Source: Pseudofrancisella aestuarii (GTDB taxonomy: Bacteria > Pseudomonadota > Gammaproteobacteria > Francisellales > Francisellaceae). From it: DNA of 64,000 nucleotides. The stretch is taken from the NCBI RefSeq assembly GCF_003574475.2, contig NZ_QLIS02000001.1:310001-374000 (forward strand), written 5' to 3'. Numbering within the stretch: the stretch's first letter is position 1; each line of letters opens with the position of its first letter. The position numbers and the translations under genes were made by a program. Positions 7,973 to 17,448 of the stretch are shown in pieces. The notes under the pieces were generated by a model. It saw only the letters and a list, made by a program, of their open reading frames with translations. It was not told the DNA's origin and did not search any database.

Positions 7973-8761
7973 TTAAACCTTATAATCATAACTCATAGTC
8001 AAAGGTGCATGATCAGAAAACCAATTTTCTGTATAAATACACTCTGAACCTTTTACTACTTTATCTTTTAAGCCTGATGTAGTGATATGATAATCAATTC
8101 TCCAGCCTACATTTTTGGCTCTTGCTTGGCCTCTATTTGACCACCAAGTGTAGTTATTAGGCTCATGATTTATCACTCTAAAAGCATCTACCCAACCAAT
8201 ATCATCAAAGATATAATCTAACCATGCTTGCTCTTCTGGTAACACCCCAGAAGTCTTGCCATAGTTTGATTTCCAGTTTTTTATATCAATCTCTTTATGC
8301 ACTATATTAAAGTCACCACAAACTATAAAGTCTCTACCTTGAGCTGCTTGCTCTTTGAGAATATCTTTATACTTTTCTAAAAACTGCATTTTAAACTCTT
8401 GACGCACATCACCACTAGAACCACTTGGTAAGTACAAACTAGCTATACTAAACTTATCATAATCAAACTGAATATATCTTCCCTCAGCATCAGCCCAATC
8501 TAAACCTATTTCTTTGACAACTTTTATAGGTTTTTTCTTAGCATATATAGCAACACCACTATAGCCTTTCTTTTCAGCATCTTTATAGTCATAAAAATAT
8601 CCCTCTGGAAAGAAAGTAGGATCATTCTCAAGCTGGTGAAATTGAGCTTTTGTTTCCTGTATACATAGGAAGTCTACATCCTTTTTATCAAACCATTCCC
8701 AAAAGCCTTTTCTAGCAGCCGCTCTAATACCGTTAGCATTAAATGTTGTTACTTTTATCAT
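7973..8761 (-). CDS. xthA: Exodeoxyribonuclease III (AP endonuclease)
   Basis: A 262-residue endonuclease/exonuclease/phosphatase-fold enzyme. It incises DNA at abasic sites and removes 3'-blocking groups in base-excision repair. Signature motifs are all present: FNANGIRA at the N-terminus, CIQETKAQ with the metal-binding Glu, YSGVAIYAKK, CGDFNIVH with the catalytic Asp and Asn, and SDHAPL with the C-terminal Asp-His pair. Length is that of the ExoIII family. It is divergent from the AstE/AspA-like gene and upstream of the NERD gene on the same strand, 22 bases apart. Confidence 0.93.
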   Translation of the reverse strand: MIKVTTFNANGIRAAARKGFWEWFDKKDVDFLCIQETKAQFHQLENDPTFFPEGYFYDYKDAEKKGYSGVAIYAKKKPIKVVKEIGLDWADAEGRYIQFDYDKFSIASLYLPSGSSGDVRQEFKMQFLEKYKDILKEQAAQGRDFIVCGDFNIVHKEIDIKNWKSNYGKTSGVLPEEQAWLDYIFDDIGWVDAFRVINHEPNNYTWWSNRGQARAKNVGWRIDYHITTSGLKDKVVKGSECIYTENWFSDHAPLTMSYDYKV

Positions 8762-8837
8762 ATCTAATATAATTGTTCTGAAATACAGTCATTTTAACAT
8801 TTAATTATACAACATAAGAAGTAGGGGATACATTAAT

Positions 8838-9938
8838 ATGGAACACAGTTATATTTCAAAAGAGAAAATAAAAGTCAGTCAAGCATCTAATGGGAATGAC
8901 ATTTTTATAGAGAAAATCACTATCACAGGCTCTGATAAAAATGCCCCTAGTGTTTATATGCAAGCAAGTATGCACGCATCTGAACTACAAGGTAATGCTG
9001 TAATGGTAGATCTTATTGATTACTTTAAAAAGCATCAACCAAAAGGAAATATCTACCTAATTCCTCAATGTAATCCTATAGGAATGGATGTTTTTCAAGG
9101 GGCAGGGCACCAAGGCAGATTTGATTCAGCGAGTGGTGATAACTGGAACAGATATTATTTTTTCAAAACTATCGACTATGCCGCTTTTGTTAAGGAACAT
9201 TTAAACTCCAATACAGCAGAATATAAAAAAGCTTTTGAAAAAATATTAGCTAAACAATTAGATGAAGCTTTATCAGAAGAGTGGTTTTTATCTCGTGCTA
9301 AAAGACTAAACTATTCTGTCCAAAAGGAAGCTATAAAAGCTGATTATGTTTTAGATCTACATACAGATACAGATGCTATTACATATATTTACACTCCAGA
9401 GTTTGCTAAAAAAGCAGCTGAAAAGTTTGGCTATAGAGAAACTCTAGTTATTGGTAATGATTTTGGTGGCGCTCTAGATGAAGCTATATTCGTACCTTGG
9501 TGGAAACTACAAGAAGAGTTCAAAAAGCAAGGTAGAGATGAAGAAGTATTAAAGGAATGTTTTACTCTTGAGCTAGGATCAGAAGAGTATATAAATTTTG
9601 ATGATGCTAAAATGCAAACTCAAGGTGTATTAAATTATCTAGCTTATAGAGGGATAATTGATTCACCATTTGAAACAAATAGATTAAGCACAAAAATCAC
9701 TCATAATGATATTGCAAATTATAAAGCTATAAGAGCAGTAGAAGGTGGTCTTTATGAATGGTTTGTAAAAGCAGGTGATACTTTTAAGGCAAATGAAATA
9801 GTAGGGCAATATATCCAAACTTCTACTATGGAGAAAAAACCATTATGGTTTCCTTTTGGTGGAACTATCATAAGTCTTCATATCAAAGGTGCAGCTTGCC
9901 AAGGTAGTCAACTTATGAATTTGGCGATTTATAAATAA
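8838..9938 (+). CDS. Succinylglutamate desuccinylase/aspartoacylase-family zinc hydrolase
   Basis: A 366-residue M14-like zinc hydrolase. Zinc ligands are H46 and E49 in HASELQG and H175 in LDLHTDTD. The general base is E245 in FTLELGS. The C-terminal part (EGGLYEWFVKAGDTFKANEIVG) resembles the small beta-barrel of the AstE/AspA family. These enzymes cleave an amide bond of N-acylated amino acids or act as carboxypeptidases; the substrate is not predictable here. A GGGG run 13-16 bases upstream may act as the ribosome site. No arginine-succinyltransferase genes are nearby, so an AstE role in arginine degradation is unlikely. Confidence 0.8.
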   Translation: MEHSYISKEKIKVSQASNGNDIFIEKITITGSDKNAPSVYMQASMHASELQGNAVMVDLIDYFKKHQPKGNIYLIPQCNPIGMDVFQGAGHQGRFDSASGDNWNRYYFFKTIDYAAFVKEHLNSNTAEYKKAFEKILAKQLDEALSEEWFLSRAKRLNYSVQKEAIKADYVLDLHTDTDAITYIYTPEFAKKAAEKFGYRETLVIGNDFGGALDEAIFVPWWKLQEEFKKQGRDEEVLKECFTLELGSEEYINFDDAKMQTQGVLNYLAYRGIIDSPFETNRLSTKITHNDIANYKAIRAVEGGLYEWFVKAGDTFKANEIVGQYIQTSTMEKKPLWFPFGGTIISLHIKGAACQGSQLMNLAIYK

Positions 9939-10826
9939 TTATAGAAGAATATAAACCTTAAATTCATTACATGAAAATTTTTTATTATAAATTTTCTTTA
10001 GCTCTGTTTTATATTGGCTCAACTTTTTACCTTCCAAAACTTGATCTGGATTTAAATGAATATCCACAAATATAAAACGTCCTGATTGAGTAGCCTTTAC
10101 TTGATTAATAGCTATAGAATATTTTTTGGCAATCTCTTCAGCAAAATGAAAAATCTTTATTTCTAATTCTTCTACTGGTGCTACATCAAGTAAATGAGAA
10201 TAGGATTCCATAATTAGCTTAATAGGATTTTTCATTATAAAAATACCCATGCAGATAGCTATTATAGGGTCAACATATATTGCTAACTTATGATATCCCA
10301 AATACTCTAAAATAAAGCCTATGAAAATAGCTAAAGTTACTCCAATCCCAAGTAAACTATCAGCTTTCCATAGTTCAGCATCAGCTGCTAAAATTCTTGA
10401 TCCTGTTACCTTAGATTTCTTATAGACAAATATGAACATAACTATACATAAAACTGTTCCTACAATTTCAGACAGTAAAGCAAAACCGTAATTAGGTTTT
10501 ATTGCATGAGTTATCATATTTATAATTGAAATCAGAATTACACTTATTGCTATTAGAAGAACAAAACCTGATTCAAATAATATAAAAACAGGTTCTAACC
10601 TATAATAACCATAAGGGTATCTATCATTAGCAGGTTGATTAATCTTTTTTATTACATAAATTGAAAATGCATATATCAGTACTGTTACTATAGAATATCC
10701 AGTGTCTAAAAGAACTGTCAATGATTGTGCGAAGTAAACTATTACAATACTAAAAACAGCATAAATAACTGCTATGATAAAGTTTAGTTTTAAGGTTTTT
10801 TCTTCAAGTTGATTATCAGAAGACAT
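9939..10826 (-). CDS. Cation diffusion facilitator family transporter with atypical metal site
   Basis: A 295-residue protein with six hydrophobic segments and a cytoplasmic tail of about 85 residues, the standard CDF layout. YPYGYYRLEP after segment 2 is the CDF H/PYG-R-E signature. The intramembrane metal site usually reads DxxxD in segment 2 and HxxxD in segment 5. Here D41 and D156 are kept, but the partners are S45 and L152. The family expels Zn, Fe, Mn or Co using proton antiport. The altered site raises doubt about the usual substrate. Its stop abuts that of the zinc hydrolase gene. Confidence 0.82.
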   Translation of the reverse strand: MSSDNQLEEKTLKLNFIIAVIYAVFSIVIVYFAQSLTVLLDTGYSIVTVLIYAFSIYVIKKINQPANDRYPYGYYRLEPVFILFESGFVLLIAISVILISIINMITHAIKPNYGFALLSEIVGTVLCIVMFIFVYKKSKVTGSRILAADAELWKADSLLGIGVTLAIFIGFILEYLGYHKLAIYVDPIIAICMGIFIMKNPIKLIMESYSHLLDVAPVEELEIKIFHFAEEIAKKYSIAINQVKATQSGRFIFVDIHLNPDQVLEGKKLSQYKTELKKIYNKKFSCNEFKVYILL

Positions 10827-10868
10827 ATATTTGTTTTTTTAAAGATTTAGATAATATTTGTTTAAAGA

Positions 10869-12605
10869 CTATTGAATAAGCATAAGAATATATTTAGCAT
10901 TCTCCACGCCATTAGCCGCCGCTTTTTGATAATATTGAATAGCTTTTTCTTTATCATATTTTAAGCCATCATCATCTTCATCAAAATATATATTCGCCAA
11001 TCTATAGTATGCTGGGCCATAATCTAATTTAGCTGCTTTTCTAAATTCTTCTATCGCTTCTGGGTATTCTTTCATATCATAGAAATACTCACCTAAATAA
11101 TATATAGCTTCGGCTTTACCATTCTCAGCTTCTTTCTCTAATTTCGCTCTATCAACATAATTATCTTTTACAGCAGATTCTTTTAGAGCTTTCATTTTCT
11201 CTTCTGTTGTTAACTCTTTTTCTACTTTCTTAGTAGTTTCAGCTTCAGTAATTTTATTAGCTACTGGAGTAGATGGAACTGCTGCTGTAGGAGTGGCAAC
11301 TGGAACAGCTATATCTTTTTGATCTTTTATTAAGCTAGTATTTTTAAATTGTCTTATTTTTAGAAACTTATTTATAAAACTAATTTTAGCAATATAGTAA
11401 TCATTATTTTTATTAAAACTTTTATTTAAATCTATCAAGTTATCCCATGAAATTTTACTTGGAGTAGTAAATAAATTATGTATATATTTTGATGTGTTAT
11501 TATCTTTAAAATAGTCAATACTTACTAAGCTTATCTTGGTACTATCTAATAACTGAATATCTTTTTTATCAACGCCTAAAGCTTTTGAAATAAACTCTCT
11601 AAAATATTCTTTATTAATATTTCTATAATAAAAATAAATTAGACCTTCATTAACTAGCGATCTATTATTAACATTATTACTTATATTATCAGCATTCTGT
11701 TTTCTAACTTGAGATTCATTTGTTATCTTCTCAGCAATTTGAGATTGTTTATAGTTTTGTACTTCCTCATTAAGCTTATCTGTAACTTTTGCTTCAGACA
11801 ATTTATCAGTTATTAGAGTAACATTATCTTTAGCATTTTTTGCAACTTCAGGATCCTTGCTCTTTTCAAGCTCTTTCCATAAGTTTAAAGCTCTAGAATA
11901 CTGGTTACTATTAGTAAATCTATTAGCCTGTTTGACTAAAGCCGGTTCATAACCTTGTACTGCTGCAGCTTTTAATAATGTATCAACTTCATCTTCGTTA
12001 TCAGAAGGAAGCTCTCCATTTTCATATAATTCAAATATCTTATATAGTAAAACAGGATCTGTATTAAAAATAAGATCTGGATTTTCATCAAAAAGTTTAA
12101 CTAATTGCTCTAAAGCTGGTTTATAACCTTTTTTATATGCATGAACTAAATACGCTCTGGCTTTAGCATTATCTTTATTTACACCATCGCCATTCATGTA
12201 TAAGATAGCCAATTGATAAGCAGCTCTAGCAGATCCTTGACTCAAAGCTATATTATAGTTTTTATAGGCTTCTCTATAATTAACGCTAGTACCTAGACCA
12301 AATTGATAAATATAACCTAAATAATATCTATCTGAAGTAGTGGCTTTACCATTTTCATCTAATTCTTTTAAAATCTCAAAAGCCTCATTATAGCCATCAC
12401 TTTTTCTCGCTTGAATATCATTTATAGCTTTAGCATAAGCCTCTAAATAAGCCTTATGTGTATGACTTAAATAAAGATTAATTCCCATACCACCAAGACC
12501 AAGAATTAAAATAGCTAACCCTACTATAATTGATTGTTTTTTAGTCAAGCTCTTTCTTGCTTTTTTCTCAACAGGATTTTTATCCTTTTTTCTTTTTATA
12601 ATCAT
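10869..12605 (-). CDS. Membrane-anchored Sel1/TPR-repeat protein
   Basis: A 578-residue protein. A lysine-rich cytoplasmic start is followed by one membrane span (about residues 23-45). Sel1-like repeats lie near residues 85-165 (YYLGYIYQFGLGTSVNYREAY, AAYQLAILYMNGDGVNKDNA) and again near residues 495-578 (AIYYLGEYFYDMKEYPEAIE, YYRLANIYFDEDDDGL). The middle is low-complexity and polar, with an Ala/Pro/Thr-rich linker around residue 430. Such repeats bind proteins and often organise envelope complexes. No enzymatic domain is seen. The partner is unknown. Confidence 0.75.
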   Translation of the reverse strand: MIIKRKKDKNPVEKKARKSLTKKQSIIVGLAILILGLGGMGINLYLSHTHKAYLEAYAKAINDIQARKSDGYNEAFEILKELDENGKATTSDRYYLGYIYQFGLGTSVNYREAYKNYNIALSQGSARAAYQLAILYMNGDGVNKDNAKARAYLVHAYKKGYKPALEQLVKLFDENPDLIFNTDPVLLYKIFELYENGELPSDNEDEVDTLLKAAAVQGYEPALVKQANRFTNSNQYSRALNLWKELEKSKDPEVAKNAKDNVTLITDKLSEAKVTDKLNEEVQNYKQSQIAEKITNESQVRKQNADNISNNVNNRSLVNEGLIYFYYRNINKEYFREFISKALGVDKKDIQLLDSTKISLVSIDYFKDNNTSKYIHNLFTTPSKISWDNLIDLNKSFNKNNDYYIAKISFINKFLKIRQFKNTSLIKDQKDIAVPVATPTAAVPSTPVANKITEAETTKKVEKELTTEEKMKALKESAVKDNYVDRAKLEKEAENGKAEAIYYLGEYFYDMKEYPEAIEEFRKAAKLDYGPAYYRLANIYFDEDDDGLKYDKEKAIQYYQKAAANGVENAKYILMLIQ

Positions 12606-12674
12606 ATTCCAGATTTACACTAAATAAATTGATACACAGCCACTACGACATTATATAATAGTAATTAGCTGCAT

Positions 12675-13535
12675 TTAAGAATTATCACCACTTTTATTTT
12701 CAATAATATCTTCTAAGGCTTGTTTTTCATCTAAAACAGTAGCTGGATCTTCTAATGAAATCTTTCCAAAATGCCCATTTCTAAAATCATGTACAATATT
12801 TTTAGCTGCCTGCTCAATATTACTATTTGTCTTTAAACTTGCTATTTCTTTTAAAATATCTTGAGAATGTTTATTCTCAACAGTTATATTGTATCTATTA
12901 GTAAGCAGACTATTATTTTGAGAATTTAGAAAATTTATTAAGAAATCTGCTGTAGAAATATAATCCATTGCAGTATCACGAATAGAACCAACACATGCAA
13001 TTCTATATCCTGACTGCTCGCTTTTAGGACTTGGAAACATAATTCCTGGCGTATCAAATATTATAAATCCTTTTTCAATATCTATTCTTTGTTGCATTTT
13101 TGTTACAGCAGGCTCATTTCCAGTTTTAGCAACTTTTCTACCTGCAAGTTTATTAATCATAGTTGATTTACCAACATTTGGAATACCAAATATAATTGCT
13201 CGAATAGGTTTTAAAACAGTTCCTCTATTTGGCAGTTGTTTTTTTGCTAAAGCTACTATTTTTTTTACAATATTTTTATCGGTAAGTGTGTCTACTGCTA
13301 TAGCATTACCTTTATAGTAGTTTATCCATTCTTTAGTTATTTCTTTATCTGCAAGATCATTTTTTGAAAGTATCCTGATAATTGGCTTATCGCCAACTAT
13401 ATCTTCTAAGACATTATTACTGCTAGATTCAGGAATTCTTGCATCAACTATTTCTATAGCAATATCAATTTGAGGCATTTTTTTTCTAAATTCTTTAGTT
13501 GCTTTATGCATATGCCCTGGAAACCAATGTAACAT
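12675..13535 (-). CDS. ylqF: Ribosome biogenesis GTPase YlqF/RbgA family
   Basis: A 286-residue circularly permuted GTPase. The G4 motif SKND (57-60, SKxD in place of NKxD) comes first, then G1 GIPNVGKST (117-125), then G3 DTPG (161-164). This G4-G1-G3 order defines the YlqF/YawG family. The N-terminal HWFPGHMHKATKE is a strong family signature. In Bacillus the protein matures the 50S subunit. The C-terminal 90 residues form the RNA-binding helical domain. It is divergent from nagA across 65 bases. Confidence 0.9.
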   Translation of the reverse strand: MLHWFPGHMHKATKEFRKKMPQIDIAIEIVDARIPESSSNNVLEDIVGDKPIIRILSKNDLADKEITKEWINYYKGNAIAVDTLTDKNIVKKIVALAKKQLPNRGTVLKPIRAIIFGIPNVGKSTMINKLAGRKVAKTGNEPAVTKMQQRIDIEKGFIIFDTPGIMFPSPKSEQSGYRIACVGSIRDTAMDYISTADFLINFLNSQNNSLLTNRYNITVENKHSQDILKEIASLKTNSNIEQAAKNIVHDFRNGHFGKISLEDPATVLDEKQALEDIIENKSGDNS

Positions 13536-13600
13536 GAGTAGATAAAAACCATAATTCTGATATATTTATTAATAAGATATTTTATATATAAGATTTATTT

Positions 13601-14734
13601 ATGCAAAGTTATATCCTTAAAGGCGCAAAAGTATGCTTTGATACAGAAATAAAACATTCAGATATTTTAGTAAAAAATGGTGTTATCGAACTAGTTCAAG
13701 AAGATATAAAAAAAGATTTATATAACTTACCAGTTATTGAATTATCTAATGATGATTATGTTTTACCAGGATTTATAGATATTCATATTCATGGCTCTAA
13801 TGGTGCTGATGTTATGGATGGATCTTTAGAATCTTTAGAAACTATTTCAAAATCAATATACAAGCATGGTGTCACAAGCTATTTAGCAACAACTATGACA
13901 GCATCATATGAAGATATTCTAAATTCTATGTTAGCTATCAAAAATTATAATCAAAAAATTATAAAAGATAGCGCTAAAATAGCAGGTATTCATTTAGAGG
14001 GTCCTTTTATTTCTCCAGGAAAAATAGGTGCTCAAAATCCAAATTACTTACAAGATGCAAATCTAGATAAGTTAAATACTTGGAATATTAATTCAGGAAA
14101 TTTGGTTAAAAAAATAACCATTGCCCCAGAAATAAAAGGAACTAATGAAATAATAGATTTCTGTAATAAGCAAAAAATTATTACATCAATTGGACATACA
14201 GCCTGTACAGCTCATCAAGCTCTAGCTGCTATAGAAAGAGGGTGCTCTCATGCAACACATCTTTTTAATGCTATGAGTGGTGTTGATCATAGAAATCCAG
14301 GAGCAGCCACAGCAATTTTAATGTCTAAAAAAGTTTTAGCAGAATTAATAGTTGATGGTGTACATCTACATAAAGATACTGTCAAATTTGCTTATGAAAT
14401 AAAAGGAACCAATAACATAGCTCTTATAACTGATGCTATGTCCGCTCAAGGGTGTGCTGATGGTTTATTTGAGTTAGGTGGTCAAAAAGTTATAGTTAAG
14501 CATGGAGAGGCAAGACTTGAAAATGGAGTGCTTGCTGGAAGTGTTTTAACTATGAATAAAGCTCTAGAAAATATGATCAAATTTACAGACTGTAGTTTAC
14601 TCGATGCTGTCAAGATGACTAGTACAAACCAAGCAAAATCATTAAATTTAAAAAGTGGGCAAATAAAAGTAGGATATAATGCTGAATTTGTTATTTTAGA
14701 TAAAAACTATCAAGTAAAACAAACTCTAAATTAA
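13601..14734 (+). CDS. nagA: N-acetylglucosamine-6-phosphate deacetylase
   Basis: A 377-residue amidohydrolase that converts GlcNAc-6-phosphate to glucosamine-6-phosphate plus acetate. The metal and substrate residues are in place: H62 and H64 in GFIDIHIHGSNG, E133 in HLEGPF, H199 in SIGHTAC, H220 in HATHLFNAM, H255 in DGVHLH and the catalytic D278 in LITDAM. It leads a plus-strand run with tsaB 9 bases downstream. With NagZ (19518-21179) and the ROK kinase (48823-49776) it provides most of an amino-sugar recycling route, although these are not linked in one operon. No NagB is seen in the window. Confidence 0.93.
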   Translation: MQSYILKGAKVCFDTEIKHSDILVKNGVIELVQEDIKKDLYNLPVIELSNDDYVLPGFIDIHIHGSNGADVMDGSLESLETISKSIYKHGVTSYLATTMTASYEDILNSMLAIKNYNQKIIKDSAKIAGIHLEGPFISPGKIGAQNPNYLQDANLDKLNTWNINSGNLVKKITIAPEIKGTNEIIDFCNKQKIITSIGHTACTAHQALAAIERGCSHATHLFNAMSGVDHRNPGAATAILMSKKVLAELIVDGVHLHKDTVKFAYEIKGTNNIALITDAMSAQGCADGLFELGGQKVIVKHGEARLENGVLAGSVLTMNKALENMIKFTDCSLLDAVKMTSTNQAKSLNLKSGQIKVGYNAEFVILDKNYQVKQTLN

Positions 14735-14743
14735 AGGTTATAA

Positions 14744-15391
14744 ATGAAGTTTTTAGTTTTAGACACATCTAGTTCTTTTTGCTCTGTTTCACTAAGTGTA
14801 GAGAATAAAATCTTCTCACAAACAAGATTCATTCCAAGAGAACATAATAAGTATCTATTACCAATGATAGATGAAGTTATTAAAGAAGCTAATATAGATA
14901 AAAAAAGTATAGATTTTGTTGCTTATGGTGTTGGTCCAGGAAGTTTTGTTGGAGTGAGATTAGCTGCATCAGTTTGCCAAGCATTTGCAGTAAGTTTAGA
15001 TATTCCAGTGATTGGTTTTTCAAGCATGTTTGCTATTGCTAAAAGTACTACCACTGATAATGATAAAGTAGCTGTAATCCTTGATGCTAAAATGGGGGAT
15101 TTCTATCTAGGCTTTTATGATAAGAATAAAGATAAGATAGTTTCTGAACAAGTTTACAAATTAGATGAATATTCTCCAAATATGCTAGATGGTTATCAAA
15201 CAGTTGGAGAAAAAATAGCTCAAATCAATTTTGAACCTGATATAGCGGAATTTAATTTAGATACTAAGTTTTTAATAGACTATATTATTAGTGAATACTA
15301 TAAACAAAAAAAAGAAAATAGACTAACTCATGAAACTTATCCTGTCTATCTAAGAGGAACTTCACACTGGGTTAAAAAGGAGATTAAATAA
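14744..15391 (+). CDS. tsaB: tRNA threonylcarbamoyladenosine biosynthesis protein TsaB
   Basis: A 215-residue member of the ASKHA fold. The N-terminal FLVLDTSSSFCSVSL and the conserved VAYGVGPGSFVGVRLAASV identify TsaB, the scaffold that pairs with TsaD and TsaE to add the t6A37 modification to ANN-decoding tRNAs. Length is close to the E. coli protein. Its stop codon overlaps the start of the next gene by one base (TAATG at the junction), pointing to translational coupling. It follows nagA by 9 bases. Confidence 0.9.
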   Translation: MKFLVLDTSSSFCSVSLSVENKIFSQTRFIPREHNKYLLPMIDEVIKEANIDKKSIDFVAYGVGPGSFVGVRLAASVCQAFAVSLDIPVIGFSSMFAIAKSTTTDNDKVAVILDAKMGDFYLGFYDKNKDKIVSEQVYKLDEYSPNMLDGYQTVGEKIAQINFEPDIAEFNLDTKFLIDYIISEYYKQKKENRLTHETYPVYLRGTSHWVKKEIK

Positions 15392-16200
15392 TGTGTCGCT
15401 GGTTAATGTATCATGGAAAATCTATAATAATGAGTGAGCTTCTAGTTGATCCAGAAAACTCATTAATTCATCAAAGTATTGCTTCACATGAAGGGGTTGT
15501 AAATGTAAATGGGGATGGTTTTGGATTAGGATGGTACACAAAGCTTAATAAAAAACCAGGAGTATATAAAGATCCTTTACCTGCTTGGAATAATAAAAAT
15601 TTAGCTTCTATTGCCTCTCATATTAAAAGTAAAAACTTTCTTGCTCACGTAAGAGCTTCAACCGGTACTCCATCTACAACAACAAACTGCCATCCTTTTA
15701 GATATAAAAATCATCTTTTTATGCATAATGGAGCGATCTTTAATTTTAATGAAATTAGACACGATCTTGAATATCTGATAGATAAGAAGTATTTCAAACA
15801 TAGATATGGTTGCACTGATACTGAAGCAATGTTTTTATTAGCATTAACTAATGGTCTTATAGAAGATCCTAAAACAGCGATAAATAAAACCGTTGAGCAA
15901 ATATTCAAAATCCAACAACAAAATAATGTACCCCAAGCTATTAAAGCAAGCATAGCATATACTGATGGAAATACATCTTATGCTATAAAAACATCTACTA
16001 TTAATCATCAACCATCATTATACTATGTAAATTATGAAGATATGCTCGATTCATTAGGCATGGAAAGGCAAGGTCAAAAATATAAAAATAGTTATGTTGT
16101 TTTATCTGAACCTTTACTAAAATCAGAATCTTACAAATATGTAGATAATCATACAATAATCAAGATTTCAGAAAATGAATTTACTATAGAGAAACTATAA
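15391..16200 (+). CDS. Class II glutamine amidotransferase (YafJ-like)
   Basis: A 269-residue Ntn-type glutaminase domain. The nucleophile is C2 in MCRWLMYHG, exposed after Met removal. Further class II motifs are GDGFGLGWY, FLAHVRAST, NCHPF and HNGAIFNF. No synthetase domain is attached, so ammonia or glutamyl transfer must go to another protein, or the domain acts alone as in YafJ or gamma-glutamyl hydrolase relatives. It overlaps tsaB by one base and precedes the aminotransferase by 10 bases, so it is inside an operon. The acceptor substrate is unknown. Confidence 0.85.
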   Translation: MCRWLMYHGKSIIMSELLVDPENSLIHQSIASHEGVVNVNGDGFGLGWYTKLNKKPGVYKDPLPAWNNKNLASIASHIKSKNFLAHVRASTGTPSTTTNCHPFRYKNHLFMHNGAIFNFNEIRHDLEYLIDKKYFKHRYGCTDTEAMFLLALTNGLIEDPKTAINKTVEQIFKIQQQNNVPQAIKASIAYTDGNTSYAIKTSTINHQPSLYYVNYEDMLDSLGMERQGQKYKNSYVVLSEPLLKSESYKYVDNHTIIKISENEFTIEKL

Positions 16201-16210
16201 GGTATATGAA

Positions 16211-17398
16211 ATGGCTACTTTAAATAAGAAAATTCAAAATGTCACTCCATCATCAACAACAGCTATGGCGAAAGTTGCTAAAGATTTAGCTGAAAAAGGT
16301 CATGATGTTGTATCTTTAGCTATAGGTGAACCTGGGTTTTCAACGCCAGATGTTATAAAAAAAGCAGGTATAGAAGCAATAAATAATAACATCACAAAAT
16401 ATACAAATGTAGATGGTCTAAAAGAGCTAAGACAAGCTATAGTAGATAGATATAAAAGAAATTATGGAACTTCATTCTCTGCTGATCAAGTTTGTATTTC
16501 TTCTGGTGCCAAGCATAGCCTACATAATATTTTTAACTGTATATTAGAAGAGGGTGATGAAGCTATTTTCTTTGCCCCTTATTGGGTTTCTTATCCGGAT
16601 ATGATTAGTTTAACTGGAGCTAAACCAGTAGTTGTAAAAACAAAATTTGAAAATAATTTTGAAATTGATGTCGCAGAGCTAGAAACATATATTAATAAAA
16701 ATACTAAAGCTATTATTATAAATAATCCTAATAATCCAACAGGACTTATTTACTCGAAAGAATGTATTGAAGCATTAGCTAACCTAATCAGAAAATATCC
16801 TAATATTTGGATTATAGGTGATGATATTTATGATGAATTATTCTTTGATAAAAGACCAACATTAATATCAGAAATTGCACCAGATTTAGCAGATAGATAT
16901 GTTATAGCTAGTGGTGTTTCTAAAAATTACTCTATGACTGGTTGGAGAGTTGGTTTTTCAATAGCCCCAGAATTTTTAAATAATGCTATTAAGAAGTTTC
17001 AATCACAATCTACTACTTGTGCTTGCTCAATATCTCAATATGCCGCTATTACAGCTATGAATATCCCAGAGGCTGATTTAAAAGTATTTATAGATTCATA
17101 TAAAGAAAAAACTGATTTTGTTGCTAAAGCTCTAAAAGAAATGCCTCATATTAATGTCAAAAAAGCTCATGGAACATTTTATTTATTCCCTAGTTTAAAA
17201 GAGCTTTTAGCAAATACTAAATTTACTACAGATGCAGAGTTTTGTAGTGCTCTTTTACAAGAAGAGTTTGTTGCTATGATGCCAGGATCATCTTTTGGTC
17301 TTGAAGACTGTGCTAGAATTAGCTGTGCAAATAAAATGTCAGAGCTTGAAGAAGCAATGAAAAGATTAAAAAGATTCATCATTAGACACACTAGCTAA
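16211..17398 (+). CDS. Class I PLP-dependent aminotransferase (probable aspartate aminotransferase)
   Basis: A 395-residue fold-type I aminotransferase. The PLP Schiff-base lysine is K238 in SGVSKNYSMTGWRVG. NNPNNPTG (171-178) and the Asp in DDIYDEL near 204 hold the cofactor, and the C-terminal Arg region (CARISCA) binds the substrate carboxylate. The closest pattern is the Ibeta/Igamma aspartate aminotransferase group (AatA-type) rather than E. coli AspC. It should transfer the amino group of aspartate to 2-oxoglutarate. It is 10 bases downstream of the amidotransferase gene. Confidence 0.88.
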   Translation: MATLNKKIQNVTPSSTTAMAKVAKDLAEKGHDVVSLAIGEPGFSTPDVIKKAGIEAINNNITKYTNVDGLKELRQAIVDRYKRNYGTSFSADQVCISSGAKHSLHNIFNCILEEGDEAIFFAPYWVSYPDMISLTGAKPVVVKTKFENNFEIDVAELETYINKNTKAIIINNPNNPTGLIYSKECIEALANLIRKYPNIWIIGDDIYDELFFDKRPTLISEIAPDLADRYVIASGVSKNYSMTGWRVGFSIAPEFLNNAIKKFQSQSTTCACSISQYAAITAMNIPEADLKVFIDSYKEKTDFVAKALKEMPHINVKKAHGTFYLFPSLKELLANTKFTTDAEFCSALLQEEFVAMMPGSSFGLEDCARISCANKMSELEEAMKRLKRFIIRHTS

Positions 17399-17448
17399 TC
17401 AGTGTTAAAATCTCTGTAAAATCATTCATCCTTAAGAATTCATTTCTA

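Noticed and set aside
6663-8761. NERD, kinase and XthA genes as a defence island
   Set aside because: No integrase, restriction gene, transposase or composition change was seen, and neighbours are housekeeping genes. Only the NERD-kinase pairing is kept as a finding.
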